A stretch of 64,000 nt of DNA from Cognatundibacterium aquatile (lineage in GTDB: Bacteria; Pseudomonadota; Gammaproteobacteria; Burkholderiales; Burkholderiaceae_D), in NCBI RefSeq assembly GCF_014699135.1, contig NZ_JACOFT010000003.1, positions 496,001-560,000 of the forward strand, given 5' to 3'. The translations under genes and the position numbers were made by a program. Under the pieces are notes generated by a model, which had not been told where the DNA came from, made no database searches, and was given only the letters and a program-made list of their open reading frames with translations. How positions within the stretch are numbered: the first letter of the stretch is position 1; every line of letters begins with the position of its first letter. Positions 17,520 to 27,672 of this stretch are shown here, piece by piece.

Positions 17520-18410
17520 AAATCAATGGAGTTACAGAACGATACAAGGCTTGTGCACAAACTTATCCACAGAATAAGTGCATAAACTGTGGGTATCTTC
17601 AACGCAGTGGCGGGAAGCAGGTTTTGCTTATATTTTATGCAGAACAGTATTTCTGAATAAAATCATGGAGTTAGTGCGTTTTCTTTTCCTTTTGCACAGT
17701 CTTGTCCACAAAAAATGTGAGAAAAATGGACTTATTCACAGAAAAACTTGCTTTGTAAGTAATTATTTCTTTGCGATCTCGTCTTTTTAGCGTGTGCTTA
17801 AAAAACAGGCTTTATAAAATAGTTGATATAAATCATGGAGTTAACATGATTCCCCAGTCTTTTTCACAATGTTGTCCACAAAAAATGTGCAAAAAGTCAG
17901 AGTTATCCTCTGCAGAGGCCGGATACTTTCGGTTTTGTGATCATAAAAAGCTAATGAACAGCCTCAAAACCTGATTTGCCCAATTTTTAAGCTGATTATA
18001 TTTATCTATATAAATCAATTAATTGCAGCTCTTTTTCAGCATTCTGCACAAATTTGTCCACATAATTTGTGCAAAACAATGGAGTTGTCCACTGCGCGTA
18101 CAGGCTTGCTGTTATTTTGAGCAAAATGGCTGAAAAAAAGCACTTTGCCTAAATAATTTGCAGAAGATTAATCTATTTATAAATCATGGACTTAACTTGT
18201 TTCGCAGCGCTTGTGCACAAGCTTGTCCACATAAAGTGTGCAGAAATAAGAAAAAATATGGCCGGGAAAACCCGGTATTTACCCTGATCAAGGTTGCCTA
18301 ATTCTTGAGCGTTACCGGAAATCTTTTTTATTTCAAAGGCTTACGGTGCTATGCCATACTTATCCACAAGCTTGCGCACAGATTTTGTGTAAAACATGGG
18401 AGATATGCAC
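17520..18410. repeat. Array of six DnaA-box modules (candidate DnaA-titration or origin-like locus)
   Basis: This AT-rich stretch has no credible gene. Six modules carry a DnaA box at 17563 (TTATCCACA), 17702, 17872, 18054, 18223 (all TTGTCCACA) and 18360 (TTATCCACA). Each has a second DnaA-like box of the form TTNTNCACA or TTGCGCACA exactly 12 bp away: at 17551, 17690, 17860, 18042 and 18211 upstream, and at 18372 downstream. An inverted box such as TGTGCAAAA follows most modules about 5 nt later. In five modules AAATCATGGAGTTAAC or a close variant starts 41-42 bp before the main box (about 17520, 17660, 17830, 18011, 18181). Extra boxes occur at 17732 (TTATTCACA) and 18085 (TTGTCCACT). Spacing between modules is about 139, 170, 182, 169 and 137 bp. 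Confidence 0.8.
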
Positions 18411-18501
18411 AGACGTCGTTTTTTTCATCAGTGCCCTTGCCCGTCAGCACACAAAGCGCTACATTGCGGGGTTGGATTTCTGAACCTACTAGGAGTGCGC
18501 T

Positions 18502-19107
18502 TTGTTCGCCATCATTCAAGCTGCCGGCTGGCCTATTTATCTGTTGTTGATCTCTTCCGTGATCGCCTTAACGCTGATTATTGAGCGCAGTTTTTCCTTG
18601 CGCCGCAATAAAATTCTGCCATCGACCCTGCTCGATGAAGTGATACGGGTGTATCAGTCGGGTAAGGTAAAGCCGGAAGTAATACAGCAGCTCGCTGGCA
18701 ATTCCCCTCTGGGTAAAGTACTGGCTGCGGGTTTGCGCAACGTCAGCGCGCCACGCGAAGTGATGAAAGAGTCCATCGAAGAAGCTGGTGCGGCGGTCGC
18801 ACATGAGCTGGAGCGGTTCTTGACGACACTGGGCACGATTGCCTCATTGGCGCCATTGATGGGCTTGTTCGGCACAGTGGTCGGGATGATAGAAATTTTC
18901 GGTTCACAAACGGCGACGGGCGCGAATCCGGCGCAATTGGCGCATGGTATTTCGGTTGCCTTGTACAACACGGGTTTTGGTCTGCTGATCGCGATGCCGG
19001 CGCTGGTCGCTTATCGTCATTTCAGAGCCCTGGTGGACAGTCTCGTGGTCGATATGGAACAACAGGCAGTCAAATTCGTTGATGTCGTGCATAGCGCCAG
19101 AAAGTAA
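18502..19107 (+). CDS. exbB: ExbB/TolQ/MotA-family proton channel
   Basis: 201 residues with three transmembrane segments (about 8-28, 110-133 and 150-172) and the family core GTIASLAPLMGLFGTVVGMI. It starts at TTG 18504-18502 reading forward from 18502, with AGGAG at 18491-18495. ExbB and ExbD form the inner-membrane motor that energises TonB; this window carries two TonB-dependent receptors that need such a motor. It is followed after 2 nt by exbD. A TolQ role is possible, but the lpxK-kdsB neighbourhood is typical for the Burkholderiales ExbB-type gene. Confidence 0.92.
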   Translation: MFAIIQAAGWPIYLLLISSVIALTLIIERSFSLRRNKILPSTLLDEVIRVYQSGKVKPEVIQQLAGNSPLGKVLAAGLRNVSAPREVMKESIEEAGAAVAHELERFLTTLGTIASLAPLMGLFGTVVGMIEIFGSQTATGANPAQLAHGISVALYNTGFGLLIAMPALVAYRHFRALVDSLVVDMEQQAVKFVDVVHSARK

Positions 19108-19109
19108 AT

Positions 19110-19559
19110 ATGAACTTTCGTAAAGGAAAGGGCAGGGACGAGCCTGAAATTAACCTGATCCCGTTTATTGACGTGCTGCTGGTCATCCTGATTTTTCTGA
19201 TGGTGACGACAACGTATAGCCGTTTCACCGAATTACAGATCACACTGCCAACTGCAGACGCCGAAAAAGCACAGGAAAAGCCAAATCAGATTGATATCGG
19301 TATCGATGCGCAAGGGCGCTACAAGATCAATAATCAGGCGGTTTCTTTTCTGGATACTGCGACGCTGGCCGAGGATTTGCGGCATGCCAGTGCAGCGCTG
19401 GCCGAGGGCTCGACTGGCGCGCAGGCTGAGCCCGTTGTGATCATCAATGCAGATCGGGCGGCGACGCACCAATCGGTGATCGATGTGCTGGAAGCGGCGC
19501 GTATCGCCGGATTAGCCAAAGTGACATTCGCAGCCCAGGCTGGAAGCCGCAGCAAATAA
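19110..19559 (+). CDS. exbD: ExbD/TolR-family biopolymer transport protein
   Basis: 149 residues. A short basic N-terminus is followed by one transmembrane helix (about 15-36) that carries the essential Asp in LIPFIDVLLVILIFLMV, then a periplasmic domain. It lies 2 nt after exbB, so the two are co-expressed. A terminator stands 95 bp after its stop codon, before lpxK. Confidence 0.93.
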   Translation: MNFRKGKGRDEPEINLIPFIDVLLVILIFLMVTTTYSRFTELQITLPTADAEKAQEKPNQIDIGIDAQGRYKINNQAVSFLDTATLAEDLRHASAALAEGSTGAQAEPVVIINADRAATHQSVIDVLEAARIAGLAKVTFAAQAGSRSK

Positions 19560-19581
19560 GCCTCTCCGGGGTGCTGATTTT

Positions 19582-19632
19582 GGGGAGTATGTGAATACGA
19601 TGCCCACAACCCCAATGTTTTAGCGGACAATT
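19582..19632 (+). promoter_or_regulatory. Intergenic motif shared with the yhdP upstream region (copy A)
   Basis: GGGGAGTATGTG (19582-19593) is followed by a 22-bp element starting CCCAATGTTT (19611) and ending GCGGACAATT (19632). The same 22 bp recurs upstream of yhdP with 20 of 22 identical bases, again next to GGGGAGTAT. The function is unknown. It lies between exbD and lpxK. Confidence 0.45.
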
Positions 19633-19654
19633 TCATTTTTGAATAGCATACTAC

Positions 19655-19686
19655 CGGGGAGTATCTTACTCCCCGCTTGTTTTTTA
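19655..19686 (+). terminator. Intrinsic terminator after exbBD
   Basis: The arms cggggagta (19655-19663) and tactccccg (19667-19675) with a 3-nt loop are followed by cttgtttttt. lpxK starts at 19701, so expression of lpxK needs read-through or a promoter in the short gap. Confidence 0.8.
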
Positions 19687-19700
19687 GCAGAGGAAGAAAG

Positions 19701-20744
19701 ATGCGGGTCTGGCTGGAATCCTGGCTGTTGCAGGCGTGGCAAAAGCGCGGCGTCGTGGCGTGCTTGTTGTGGCCGCTGTCCAGACTGTTTCAGCTGATTG
19801 TCACGTTCCGCTTCGGCTTGTTTGTGCTGGGTTACAAACCGCAAGCGAAACTCAGTGTGCCGGTGATTGTGGTTGGCAATATCTATGTCGGTGGCACTGG
19901 CAAAACCCCGTTGGTGATCTGGCTGGTGCAGCAATTGCAGGCGGCGGGTTATCGGCCCGGCGTTATTTCGCGTGGCTATGGGGCGCAAGCCGATAACGTG
20001 ACGCTGCTGACGGCGGGCGCGCTTGCGTCCCAGGTCGGCGATGAGCCGCTGTTGATCGCGCAACGGACGGGTGTTCCGGTGGCTGTCGGGCGGGATCGCG
20101 TTGCTGCGGGGCGGGCATTGCTGGCATCGCATACGGACGTCGATATCCTGATTGCCGACGATGGCTTGCAGCATTATTTTCTGGCGCGCGATATCGAAAT
20201 CATGTTGTTCGATCAGCGTGGTGCAGGTAATGGCTGGATGTTACCTGCGGGCCCTTTACGCGAACCGGTACAAAGAAGGCGTGATTTCACCGTCCTCAAT
20301 GCGCCCGCAGAGATCAGCGCCGCAGCGGTGCCCGGTATTCCTGCTGACGCGGTTCGCATGCAATTACAGGCGCAACAGGCGTATCAATTGGCGGAGCCGG
20401 AATGTCGTCAGCCCCTCGCCAATTTTGCTGCAAAGCGTTTGTGCGCGGTTGCTGGCATCGGTCATCCGCAACGTTTTTTTACTACGCTGGTCAACGCGGG
20501 TCTGCAATGTGAAGGCGTGGCGTTGCCGGATCATTTCGCTTTCGATGCCGCGACTTTTCAGGCCATCGCTGCCGATTGCATTCTGATCACGGAAAAGGAT
20601 GCAGTAAAATGTCGACAAATTCCTGCATTGCAAAACGATGCCCGCATCTGGGTTGTGCCTGTTGAGGCGCAACTCGGCGGCACATTTGCAGCAGATCTAC
20701 TTCAAATGATTTCGGAGAAAAAGCATGGAAGCTCGCCTGCTTGA
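19701..20744 (+). CDS. lpxK: Tetraacyldisaccharide 4'-kinase
   Basis: 347 residues. The enzyme phosphorylates the 4' position of the lipid A disaccharide at the inner membrane. The ATG at 19701 has AGAGGA upstream; a TTG at 19677 in the same frame lies inside the terminator T-run and is rejected. An N-terminal membrane anchor (about 25-45) precedes the Walker A-like [19 protein letters not shown], then RGYGAQ and [20 protein letters not shown], the conserved substrate and nucleotide sites. Its 3' end overlaps the next gene by 20 nt. Confidence 0.95.
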   Translation: MRVWLESWLLQAWQKRGVVACLLWPLSRLFQLIVTFRFGLFVLGYKPQAKLSVPVIVVGNIYVGGTGKTPLVIWLVQQLQAAGYRPGVISRGYGAQADNVTLLTAGALASQVGDEPLLIAQRTGVPVAVGRDRVAAGRALLASHTDVDILIADDGLQHYFLARDIEIMLFDQRGAGNGWMLPAGPLREPVQRRRDFTVLNAPAEISAAAVPGIPADAVRMQLQAQQAYQLAEPECRQPLANFAAKRLCAVAGIGHPQRFFTTLVNAGLQCEGVALPDHFAFDAATFQAIAADCILITEKDAVKCRQIPALQNDARIWVVPVEAQLGGTFAADLLQMISEKKHGSSPA

Positions 20745-20910
20745 TATTTTGGTTTGTCCTGTCTGCAAGGGACCATTGGTGTACAACAAAGCTGCGCAAG
20801 AATTAATTTGCTATGCCGATAAACTGGCGTTTCCTGTGCGTGACGATATTCCTGTCATGTGGACAGATCAGGCGCGCACCCTGACGCAAGAAGAAATCGA
20901 CGCGCGCTGA
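20725..20910 (+). CDS. Trm112/YcaR-family small protein
   Basis: 61 residues of the Trm112-like family (UPF0434). The N-terminal [18 protein letters not shown] has one CxxC pair; the second Cys position is [11 protein letters not shown]. In eukaryotes Trm112 activates methyltransferases. The bacterial role is not established, but the gene is almost always placed between lpxK and kdsB, as here. It overlaps lpxK by 20 nt. Confidence 0.9.
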   Translation: MEARLLDILVCPVCKGPLVYNKAAQELICYADKLAFPVRDDIPVMWTDQARTLTQEEIDAR

Positions 20911-20922
20911 ACGGGGCGCCGT

Positions 20923-21678
20923 ATGAGTTTTATCGCCATTATTCCGGCGCGACTGGCATCGAGTCGCCTGCCAAATAAACCGCTCGCGGATATCGCTGGT
21001 AAACCGATGGTGGTGCGCACTGCCGAACGTGCGCTGGCATCCGGTGCCAGTGCGATCATGGTGGCAACCGATCACGCCGATATTGTCGCTGCCTGCGAGG
21101 CGCACGGTGTGCCTGTGTGCATGACGCGCCCGGATCACCCATCTGGTACGGATAGGATTGCTGAGGTGGCCGCCAGCATGCAGTTGCCCGCGGACGCGGT
21201 AGTGGTGAATGTGCAGGGCGACGAGCCCTTAATCGACCCGGCGCTGATTGCAGCAACCGCTGCGCTGGTGAATGCGCAGGTACCGATGGCGACCGCCGCA
21301 CATCCCTTGCACGAAGTGGCCGAAGTTTTTAATCCGAATGTGGTGAAAGTGGTGCTGGATAAATCTGGCCGCGCTTTGTATTTTTCGCGTGCAACAATCC
21401 CCTGGCATCGCGATGCGTTTGCCGCGAGTCGTGATCATTTGCCGGCTGGCTATACGCCGCTACGCCACATCGGTCTGTATGCGTACCGCAATGATTTTTT
21501 ACAACAATACCCGCAACTCGATATCTCGCCTCTGGAGCAGATCGAGGCGCTGGAGCAGTTGCGCGTGCTGTGGCATGGATATCCGATTGCGGTGCACGTG
21601 ACGCAGGATAGCCCGGCAGCCGGTGTGGATACGCAGGAAGATCTGGAACGGGTTCGTCGTATTTTTTCAGGAAAATGA
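20923..21678 (+). CDS. kdsB: 3-deoxy-manno-octulosonate cytidylyltransferase
   Basis: 251 residues, normal length. The enzyme makes CMP-Kdo for the lipopolysaccharide core. Conserved parts include [19 protein letters not shown] at the nucleotide-binding N-terminus, [26 protein letters not shown] and [12 protein letters not shown]. It follows the Trm112-like gene by 12 nt in the lpxK cluster. Confidence 0.97.
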   Translation: MSFIAIIPARLASSRLPNKPLADIAGKPMVVRTAERALASGASAIMVATDHADIVAACEAHGVPVCMTRPDHPSGTDRIAEVAASMQLPADAVVVNVQGDEPLIDPALIAATAALVNAQVPMATAAHPLHEVAEVFNPNVVKVVLDKSGRALYFSRATIPWHRDAFAASRDHLPAGYTPLRHIGLYAYRNDFLQQYPQLDISPLEQIEALEQLRVLWHGYPIAVHVTQDSPAAGVDTQEDLERVRRIFSGK

Positions 21679-21817
21679 GCTAAAACATTGATGAACTCTG
21701 GATTGATTTCATATTCAGACAGCAATAAGCCCTGAAATTGTGGTAAGTTTCGTGAAAAGATTCTGTGTTATTACTACTAAAAGAAAAACAATTCCGTAGT
21801 GTTACGCAGTAAATTAA

Positions 21818-22537
<720 letters not shown>

Positions 22538-22550
22538 GAGGAGTAAGAGG

Positions 22551-22577
22551 AAGCGGACAATATGTCCGCTTTTTTTC
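22551..22577 (+). terminator. Terminator of adk
   Basis: Arms aagcggaca (22551-22559) and tgtccgctt (22563-22571) with a T-run afterwards, just after the adk stop codon. Confidence 0.88.
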
Positions 22578-22688
22578 GTCTCTGCTCCTGTTGTGCCTGA
22601 ACTGGTCATGTACTGAGTTTTTCTGTCGTCTCTGAGCATACGCCTCAGATGACGCTGTCTGACAACTACAACAACAGGAGGAGTCACC

Positions 22689-24857
22689 ATGGTAACGAGT
22701 CTCTGGTTTGTGATCGCATGCGGCATGATTGCCGTGCTATACGGTTTGCTGTCGCGCCGCTGGATATTAAAGCAGGACGCTGGCACACCGCGTATGCAGG
22801 AAATCGCGGCGGCGATACAGCAAGGTGCATCGGCTTATCTGGCACGACAATACCGCACGATAGCACTGGTGGGCGTGATCCTTTTCATTGCGATTGCCGC
22901 GATTCCCGGGCTAGGGCTGACAACTGCCTGCGGCTTTCTGATCGGTGCGGTATTGTCGGGTGCCTGTGGTTTTATCGGCATGAATGTATCGGTACGGGCG
23001 AACGTGCGTACCGCGCAGGCCGCGACCAAAGGGATGAATGAAGCGCTGGATGTCGCCTTCCGTGGTGGTGCGATTACCGGCATGCTGGTTGTAGGGCTGG
23101 GCTTGTTAGGCGTCACCGGTTTTTACTGGATACTCATACTCTCCGCGCCACATGGCATGGGACTGATGCTGAGTCAGCATGATGTGATTCAGCCCTTGAT
23201 CGGACTCGCCTTCGGTGCTTCGCTGATTTCTATTTTTGCCCGGCTGGGTGGTGGTATTTTTACCAAAGGCGCCGATGTCGGTGCGGATCTGGTCGGTAAA
23301 GTCGAAGCAGGTATTCCTGAGGATGATCCGCGCAACCCTGCCGTGATTGCCGATAACGTTGGTGACAACGTCGGTGATTGTGCAGGTATGGCAGCAGATT
23401 TATTTGAAACTTATGTCGTGACGCTGATTGCGACGATGTTACTGGGTGCACTGGTCGTCACTAACGCTGTCACGCAAGCGATTGTTTATCCCTTGCTGCT
23501 CGGGGCGGTGTCGATACTCGCCTCGATTGTCGGTTGTTCTGCTGTCAAAGCCAGACCCGGTAAAAAAATCATGTCAGCGCTGTATACCGGCTTATGGTGG
23601 GCCGCCGGTTTGTCGCTGATCGGCTTTGCGATCGTTACCTGGCTGGTGTGGCCCGACGACGCAATGCGCTGGCGCATGATGGGCGCGACCGTGGTTGGTA
23701 TCGTGCTGACTGGCCTGATGGTGCACATCACTGAATATTACACAGGAACCGATTTTAAGCCGGTGCAGCACGTTGCCCAGGCATCGACGACCGGCCACGG
23801 TACCAACATTATTGCCGGTCTGGGTGTGTCGATGAAATCGACCGCGTGGCCGGTGCTGGCGGTGTGCGCTGCCATTCTGAGTTCTTACAGCTTTGGCGGC
23901 TTATACGGTATTGCGATTGCTGCGACGGCGATGCTGTCGATGGCGGGCATCATCGTCGCTCTTGATGCGTATGGCCCGATTACAGATAACGCCGGTGGTA
24001 TCGCTGAAATGTCAGAAATGCCAGCGTCTGTCAGGGCCATTACCGATCCGCTGGATGCGGTTGGCAACACCACCAAAGCGGTGACCAAGGGCTATGCGAT
24101 AGGCTCAGCGGGTCTGGCTGCATTGGTATTGTTTGCCGACTACACCCATGCTTTAGATGCGGTCGGTAAATCGACCGCATTTGATTTGTCTAATCCTCAG
24201 GTCATTGTTGGGCTGTTTATAGGTGGATTGATTCCCTATTTGTTTGGTGCAATGGCAATGGAAGCCGTGGGGCGTGCCGCTGGTGCCGTGGTGGTGGAGG
24301 TGCGCCGCCAGTTCAGCGAAATCAAAGGCATCATGGATGGCACTGGCAAGCCAGAGTACGACAAGGCGGTCGATATGCTGACCACGTCAGCTATCCGGGA
24401 AATGATCTTGCCGTCGCTGTTGCCCGTGATTGTGCCAGTGCTCGTTGGTTTGCTGCTGGGACCAGCCGCTTTGGGTGGATTATTAATGGGAACGATAGTG
24501 ACAGGATTATTCGTCGCCATTTCTATGACGACCGGTGGCGGTGCCTGGGATAATGCAAAGAAATATATTGAGGATGGTCATTACGGTGGCAAAGGCTCAG
24601 AGGCGCATAAGGCGGCTGTGACCGGTGATACGGTGGGCGACCCTTATAAAGACACCGCCGGACCAGCCGTGAATCCTTTGATCAAAATTATTAATATTGT
24701 TGCCTTGTTACTTGTGCCGCTGTTGCCGCATCCGCATCCAGTACTACAGTCGGCTGGCGGTAGCACAGCAAGTGTTTCTACCTCATCTGCCGCTGTCGTC
24801 CTCGTTCCTGCTGTACCTCCACTCGAGGGGATTCTGTCAGTGTCGGTACAGAAATAG
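22689..24857 (+). CDS. hppA: K+-independent proton-pumping pyrophosphatase
   Basis: 722 residues with about 16 predicted membrane helices. It couples pyrophosphate hydrolysis to proton export across the inner membrane. Catalytic segments include [20 protein letters not shown] and [17 protein letters not shown]. Lys in [10 protein letters not shown] marks the K+-independent class; K+-dependent forms have Ala there. An AGGAGG ribosome-binding site precedes ATG 22689. The last 45 residues (after [11 protein letters not shown]) are Ser/Ala/Val-rich and go beyond the usual end. Confidence 0.96.
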   Translation: MVTSLWFVIACGMIAVLYGLLSRRWILKQDAGTPRMQEIAAAIQQGASAYLARQYRTIALVGVILFIAIAAIPGLGLTTACGFLIGAVLSGACGFIGMNVSVRANVRTAQAATKGMNEALDVAFRGGAITGMLVVGLGLLGVTGFYWILILSAPHGMGLMLSQHDVIQPLIGLAFGASLISIFARLGGGIFTKGADVGADLVGKVEAGIPEDDPRNPAVIADNVGDNVGDCAGMAADLFETYVVTLIATMLLGALVVTNAVTQAIVYPLLLGAVSILASIVGCSAVKARPGKKIMSALYTGLWWAAGLSLIGFAIVTWLVWPDDAMRWRMMGATVVGIVLTGLMVHITEYYTGTDFKPVQHVAQASTTGHGTNIIAGLGVSMKSTAWPVLAVCAAILSSYSFGGLYGIAIAATAMLSMAGIIVALDAYGPITDNAGGIAEMSEMPASVRAITDPLDAVGNTTKAVTKGYAIGSAGLAALVLFADYTHALDAVGKSTAFDLSNPQVIVGLFIGGLIPYLFGAMAMEAVGRAAGAVVVEVRRQFSEIKGIMDGTGKPEYDKAVDMLTTSAIREMILPSLLPVIVPVLVGLLLGPAALGGLLMGTIVTGLFVAISMTTGGGAWDNAKKYIEDGHYGGKGSEAHKAAVTGDTVGDPYKDTAGPAVNPLIKIINIVALLLVPLLPHPHPVLQSAGGSTASVSTSSAAVVLVPAVPPLEGILSVSVQK

Positions 24858-24912
24858 ATGCAAGATCAAATTAGAAAAAGACACAGATATAAACGGAATA
24901 TTTGATTCAGAT

Positions 24913-24950
24913 AAAAAAGATGCGTGCCAGAACAGCGGAGCATCTTTTTT
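24913..24950 (+). terminator. Terminator of hppA
   Basis: Arms aaaaaagatgc and gcatctttttt around a 16-nt loop, followed by cttttag, 55 bp after the hppA stop codon. Confidence 0.85.
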
Positions 24951-24990
24951 CTTTTAGCGGTGCGGCAAACTTGGATACAATGCAGATATG

Positions 24991-25006
24991 ACGTTTACGT
25001 AAACGT
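24991..25006. promoter_or_regulatory. LiuR-like palindromic operator
   Basis: ACGTTTACGTAAACGT is a perfect 16-bp palindrome, ten bases after a -10-like TACAAT (24976-24981) and 106 bp before the dehydrogenase gene. It resembles published LiuR (MerR-family) sites that control branched-chain amino acid and fatty acid breakdown in proteobacteria. No liuR gene is in the window. Confidence 0.5.
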
Positions 25007-25111
25007 AATGCGTTTGCATTGCCCGTTTGAATGCAAGCCCAATATCTGGTCAGATTTTCACATCAATAGCATTAGTTTGCTATTTCTTAACCAAAACGAA
25101 AGAGACAGAAC

Positions 25112-25870
25112 ATGCAAATCCAACATGGTGTTTTTATTATTACTGGCGGTGCTTCCGGCTTGGGTGCCGCGACGGCAAAGATGATCGCTGCCAATGGCGG
25201 TAAAGTTGTGCTGGCAGATGTGCAGGTGGATGCTGGTGAGAAACTGGCGGCAGAATTGGGCGGCATCTTCGTGAAGTGTGATGTAACTTCAGAAGCCGAT
25301 GGCAAAGCGGTTGTCGACGCCGCGACTGCTTTGGGTACTGTGCGTGGTCTGGTGAATTGCGCGGGCGTTGCGCCTGCGGTTAAAACTGTTGGTAAAGACG
25401 GACCACATCCGCTCGACGTATTTCAGCGTGTGGTGAATATTAACCTGATTGGCACGTTCAATATGTGTCGTCTGGCTGCTGATGCGATGGCAAAAACAGA
25501 CGCGACAGAACAAGGCGAGCGTGGTGTGATTATTAATACCGCATCGGTTGCGGCGTATGATGGACAAATTGGTCAGGCAGCATATGCATCCTCTAAAGCA
25601 GCGGTTGTCGGGCTGACCTTACCGATGGCGCGTGATTTATCCCGCAGTGGGATTCGTGTCATGACAATTGCGCCGGGTATTTTTGAAACACCGATGTTGC
25701 TGGGCATGCCGCAAGAAGTGCAGGACGCGTTAGGAAAGATGGTGCCGTTCCCACCTCGTCTCGGCAAGCCGGAAGAATATGCGCATTTGTCCAAAACGAT
25801 TATTGAAAACGTCATGCTGAACGGTGAAACTATCCGTCTGGATGGCGCTATCCGTATGCAGCCAAAATAA
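25112..25870 (+). CDS. Short-chain dehydrogenase, type II 3-hydroxyacyl-CoA dehydrogenase-like
   Basis: 252 residues of the SDR family. The NAD-binding motif [10 protein letters not shown] is near residue 10, NCAGVAPA marks the central strand, and the catalytic Ser, Tyr and Lys appear in [21 protein letters not shown]. The whole sequence, including [13 protein letters not shown] and a C-terminal [11 protein letters not shown], resembles mitochondrial HSD10 and bacterial 3-hydroxy-2-methylbutyryl-CoA dehydrogenases of isoleucine breakdown. The LiuR-like operator upstream fits that role. An exact substrate is not proven. Confidence 0.85.
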   Translation: MQIQHGVFIITGGASGLGAATAKMIAANGGKVVLADVQVDAGEKLAAELGGIFVKCDVTSEADGKAVVDAATALGTVRGLVNCAGVAPAVKTVGKDGPHPLDVFQRVVNINLIGTFNMCRLAADAMAKTDATEQGERGVIINTASVAAYDGQIGQAAYASSKAAVVGLTLPMARDLSRSGIRVMTIAPGIFETPMLLGMPQEVQDALGKMVPFPPRLGKPEEYAHLSKTIIENVMLNGETIRLDGAIRMQPK

Positions 25871-26004
25871 CGTTGCGATATCGTTGATGTATCGTTGATG
25901 TTGTCAGAGAGCGCAGCGTCTGTGCCTGATCTGATGACAATTTCGTTACAGGCTAATACACTAGGGCGAACACTTGTTTGCCCTTTTTTTATTGTCGGAG
26001 TCTG

Positions 26005-27198
26005 ATGAATTCTCATTCTGAAACTGGATTAATCCTGACCGGTGGTGGCGCTCGCGCTGCCTACCAGGTTGGCGTGCTGGATGAAATTGCCAGGATTCTG
26101 GTTGAGGAAGCATCCTGGTCTCCTGCCACTAACCCTTTCGGTATTATCTGCGGCACCTCTGCCGGTGCCATCAATGCGACGGCTCTGGCTTGTCGTGCCG
26201 ATCATTTTGGCGAGTCGGTCGCGCATGTGCTCAAGGTGTGGGAAAACTTTGAAGCAGCACAGGTCTACCGGTCTGATTCTTTAGGTGTCATCCGGACAGG
26301 CGCTCGCTGGCTGACCTTGTGGTCATTTGGCTGGTTGCTGAATAAATGGCGTCAGTCGCCACCCAATTCTCTGCTGGATAGTTCACCACTTGCAGATTTG
26401 CTGAACCGGATGCTGGATTTGCCGCGATTAGACGCCGCACTGCAATCGGGCGCTTTGCGGGCTTTGGCGGTGACGGCCTCGTCGTACACGTCTGGTCATC
26501 ACTTAACTTTTTATCAGACTCTGGCAGATATTGCACCATGGGTACGCAGTCAGCGTTTGTCGCAACGTGACTTTATCGCCGTCTCACATTTAATGGCATC
26601 GGCAGCAATTCCATTTATTTTTCCCGCCGTTCCATTGAATTGGGGAGGCCATCTTCAATATTGCGGTGACGGTTCTATGCGCCAGTTGGCACCGATTTCC
26701 CCGGCGATCCATCTGGGGGCGAAGAAAGTGCTGATCGTGGGTGCTGGCAGGCTGGCGGAACCACCTGCCGCAAGTGCGGATCATGCGCAATATCCCAGTC
26801 TTGCTCAAATTGCCGGCCATGCTCTTTCAAGTATTTTTCTCGATAGTCTCGCCGTTGATATTGAACGGTTGACGCGGATTAATAAAACCTTGTCCTTGTT
26901 GCCCAAAGAAGCCCTCGCAAATGCGCCGTTGCGCCCAGTAGAGTTACTGGTGATTGCACCTTCTGAACGTCTGGATGAAATTGCGAGTCGCCATACCGGC
27001 AGCTTACCTTTGCCTGTTCGAACCATGCTGGGAGGAGTAGGTGCAACCGAGGCACGTGGCGCGGCATTGGCGTCCTATCTTTTGTTTGAAGCAAGTTATA
27101 CGCGCGAATTGATTGCGCTGGGCAGACGTGATACCAGGGCAAAGCAAGAAGATGTATTAAATTTTTTTCGTTCAGAAGACGACATTCTCAAACGATAA
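26005..27198 (+). CDS. Patatin-like phospholipase
   Basis: 397 residues from ATG 26005 (GGAG upstream). The oxyanion loop is TGGGARAAYQVGVLDEI (about residue 12), the nucleophile elbow is CGTSAGAIN (about 50), and the catalytic Asp is in YCGDGSMRQLAP (about 225). Patatin domains are Ser-Asp dyad acyl hydrolases acting on lipids. No signal peptide is seen, so it is probably cytosolic or membrane-associated. The C-terminal 150 residues are not a known domain to me. Confidence 0.88.
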   Translation: MNSHSETGLILTGGGARAAYQVGVLDEIARILVEEASWSPATNPFGIICGTSAGAINATALACRADHFGESVAHVLKVWENFEAAQVYRSDSLGVIRTGARWLTLWSFGWLLNKWRQSPPNSLLDSSPLADLLNRMLDLPRLDAALQSGALRALAVTASSYTSGHHLTFYQTLADIAPWVRSQRLSQRDFIAVSHLMASAAIPFIFPAVPLNWGGHLQYCGDGSMRQLAPISPAIHLGAKKVLIVGAGRLAEPPAASADHAQYPSLAQIAGHALSSIFLDSLAVDIERLTRINKTLSLLPKEALANAPLRPVELLVIAPSERLDEIASRHTGSLPLPVRTMLGGVGATEARGAALASYLLFEASYTRELIALGRRDTRAKQEDVLNFFRSEDDILKR

Positions 27199-27298
27199 CA
27201 GGCCGGTCAGCTATGAATGAAGGTTGATACATGGCGAGCAAACCGTTAATCTACGGTTTAGTTCACCGTTTGCATAATGCTAAATTAATGAGTAGTTA

Positions 27299-27670
27299 AT
27301 GAGAAATTTTCGATTTTTTCGCCAGTACTTTCTCTTTTTGACGATTGCTTTACTTGCTTCTGTTGTATTTGCAAAAGATAATGTCGGCATCGTGTTCGTC
27401 AGCGAACTTCCGCGCGAGGCACAGACAACCCTTATGCTGATTAAGCAAGGTGGCCCGTTTCCATACGAAAAAGATGGCGTTGTTTTTGGTAATTACGAGT
27501 CCAGACTTCCAAAGCAAAAGCGTGGCTATTATCACGAATACACAGTCAAAACCCCGAGAGCCCGCAATCGCGGTGCTCGCCGCATTATCGCTGGCGGAAT
27601 ACCGGCGCAATCCGGGGAGTATTACTATACCGATGACCATTACGAAAGTTTTCGGCGTATCAGAGAATAA
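27299..27670 (+). CDS. Secreted guanyl-specific ribonuclease (barnase/RNase Sa-like)
   Basis: 123 residues with a signal peptide (about 1-25, ending VVFA-KD). The mature part of about 98 residues contains FGNYESRLPKQKRGYYHEYTVKTP, RGARRIIAGG and YYYTDDHYESFRRI. These carry the Glu, Arg and His expected for the catalytic site of the microbial ribonuclease family. The next gene, 2 nt downstream, encodes a barstar-family inhibitor, so this is an enzyme/inhibitor pair. The Shine-Dalgarno sequence is weak. Confidence 0.85.
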   Translation: MRNFRFFRQYFLFLTIALLASVVFAKDNVGIVFVSELPREAQTTLMLIKQGGPFPYEKDGVVFGNYESRLPKQKRGYYHEYTVKTPRARNRGARRIIAGGIPAQSGEYYYTDDHYESFRRIRE

Positions 27671-27672
27671 TT

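Noticed and set aside
17462..17974. Three overlapping small open frames in the DnaA-box region
   Set aside because: They lack Shine-Dalgarno sites, overlap each other in different frames, are full of the repeat boxes and resemble no protein.
17372..18501. The DnaA-box array as the main chromosomal origin
   Set aside because: No dnaA, dnaN, gyrB, rpmH or parAB lies nearby. An origin role cannot be excluded without GC skew, but it is the less likely reading.
22551..22571. AGCGGACAAT in the adk terminator as a third copy of the lpxK/yhdP motif
   Set aside because: Only ten bases match and they form the stem of a normal terminator, so chance is enough.
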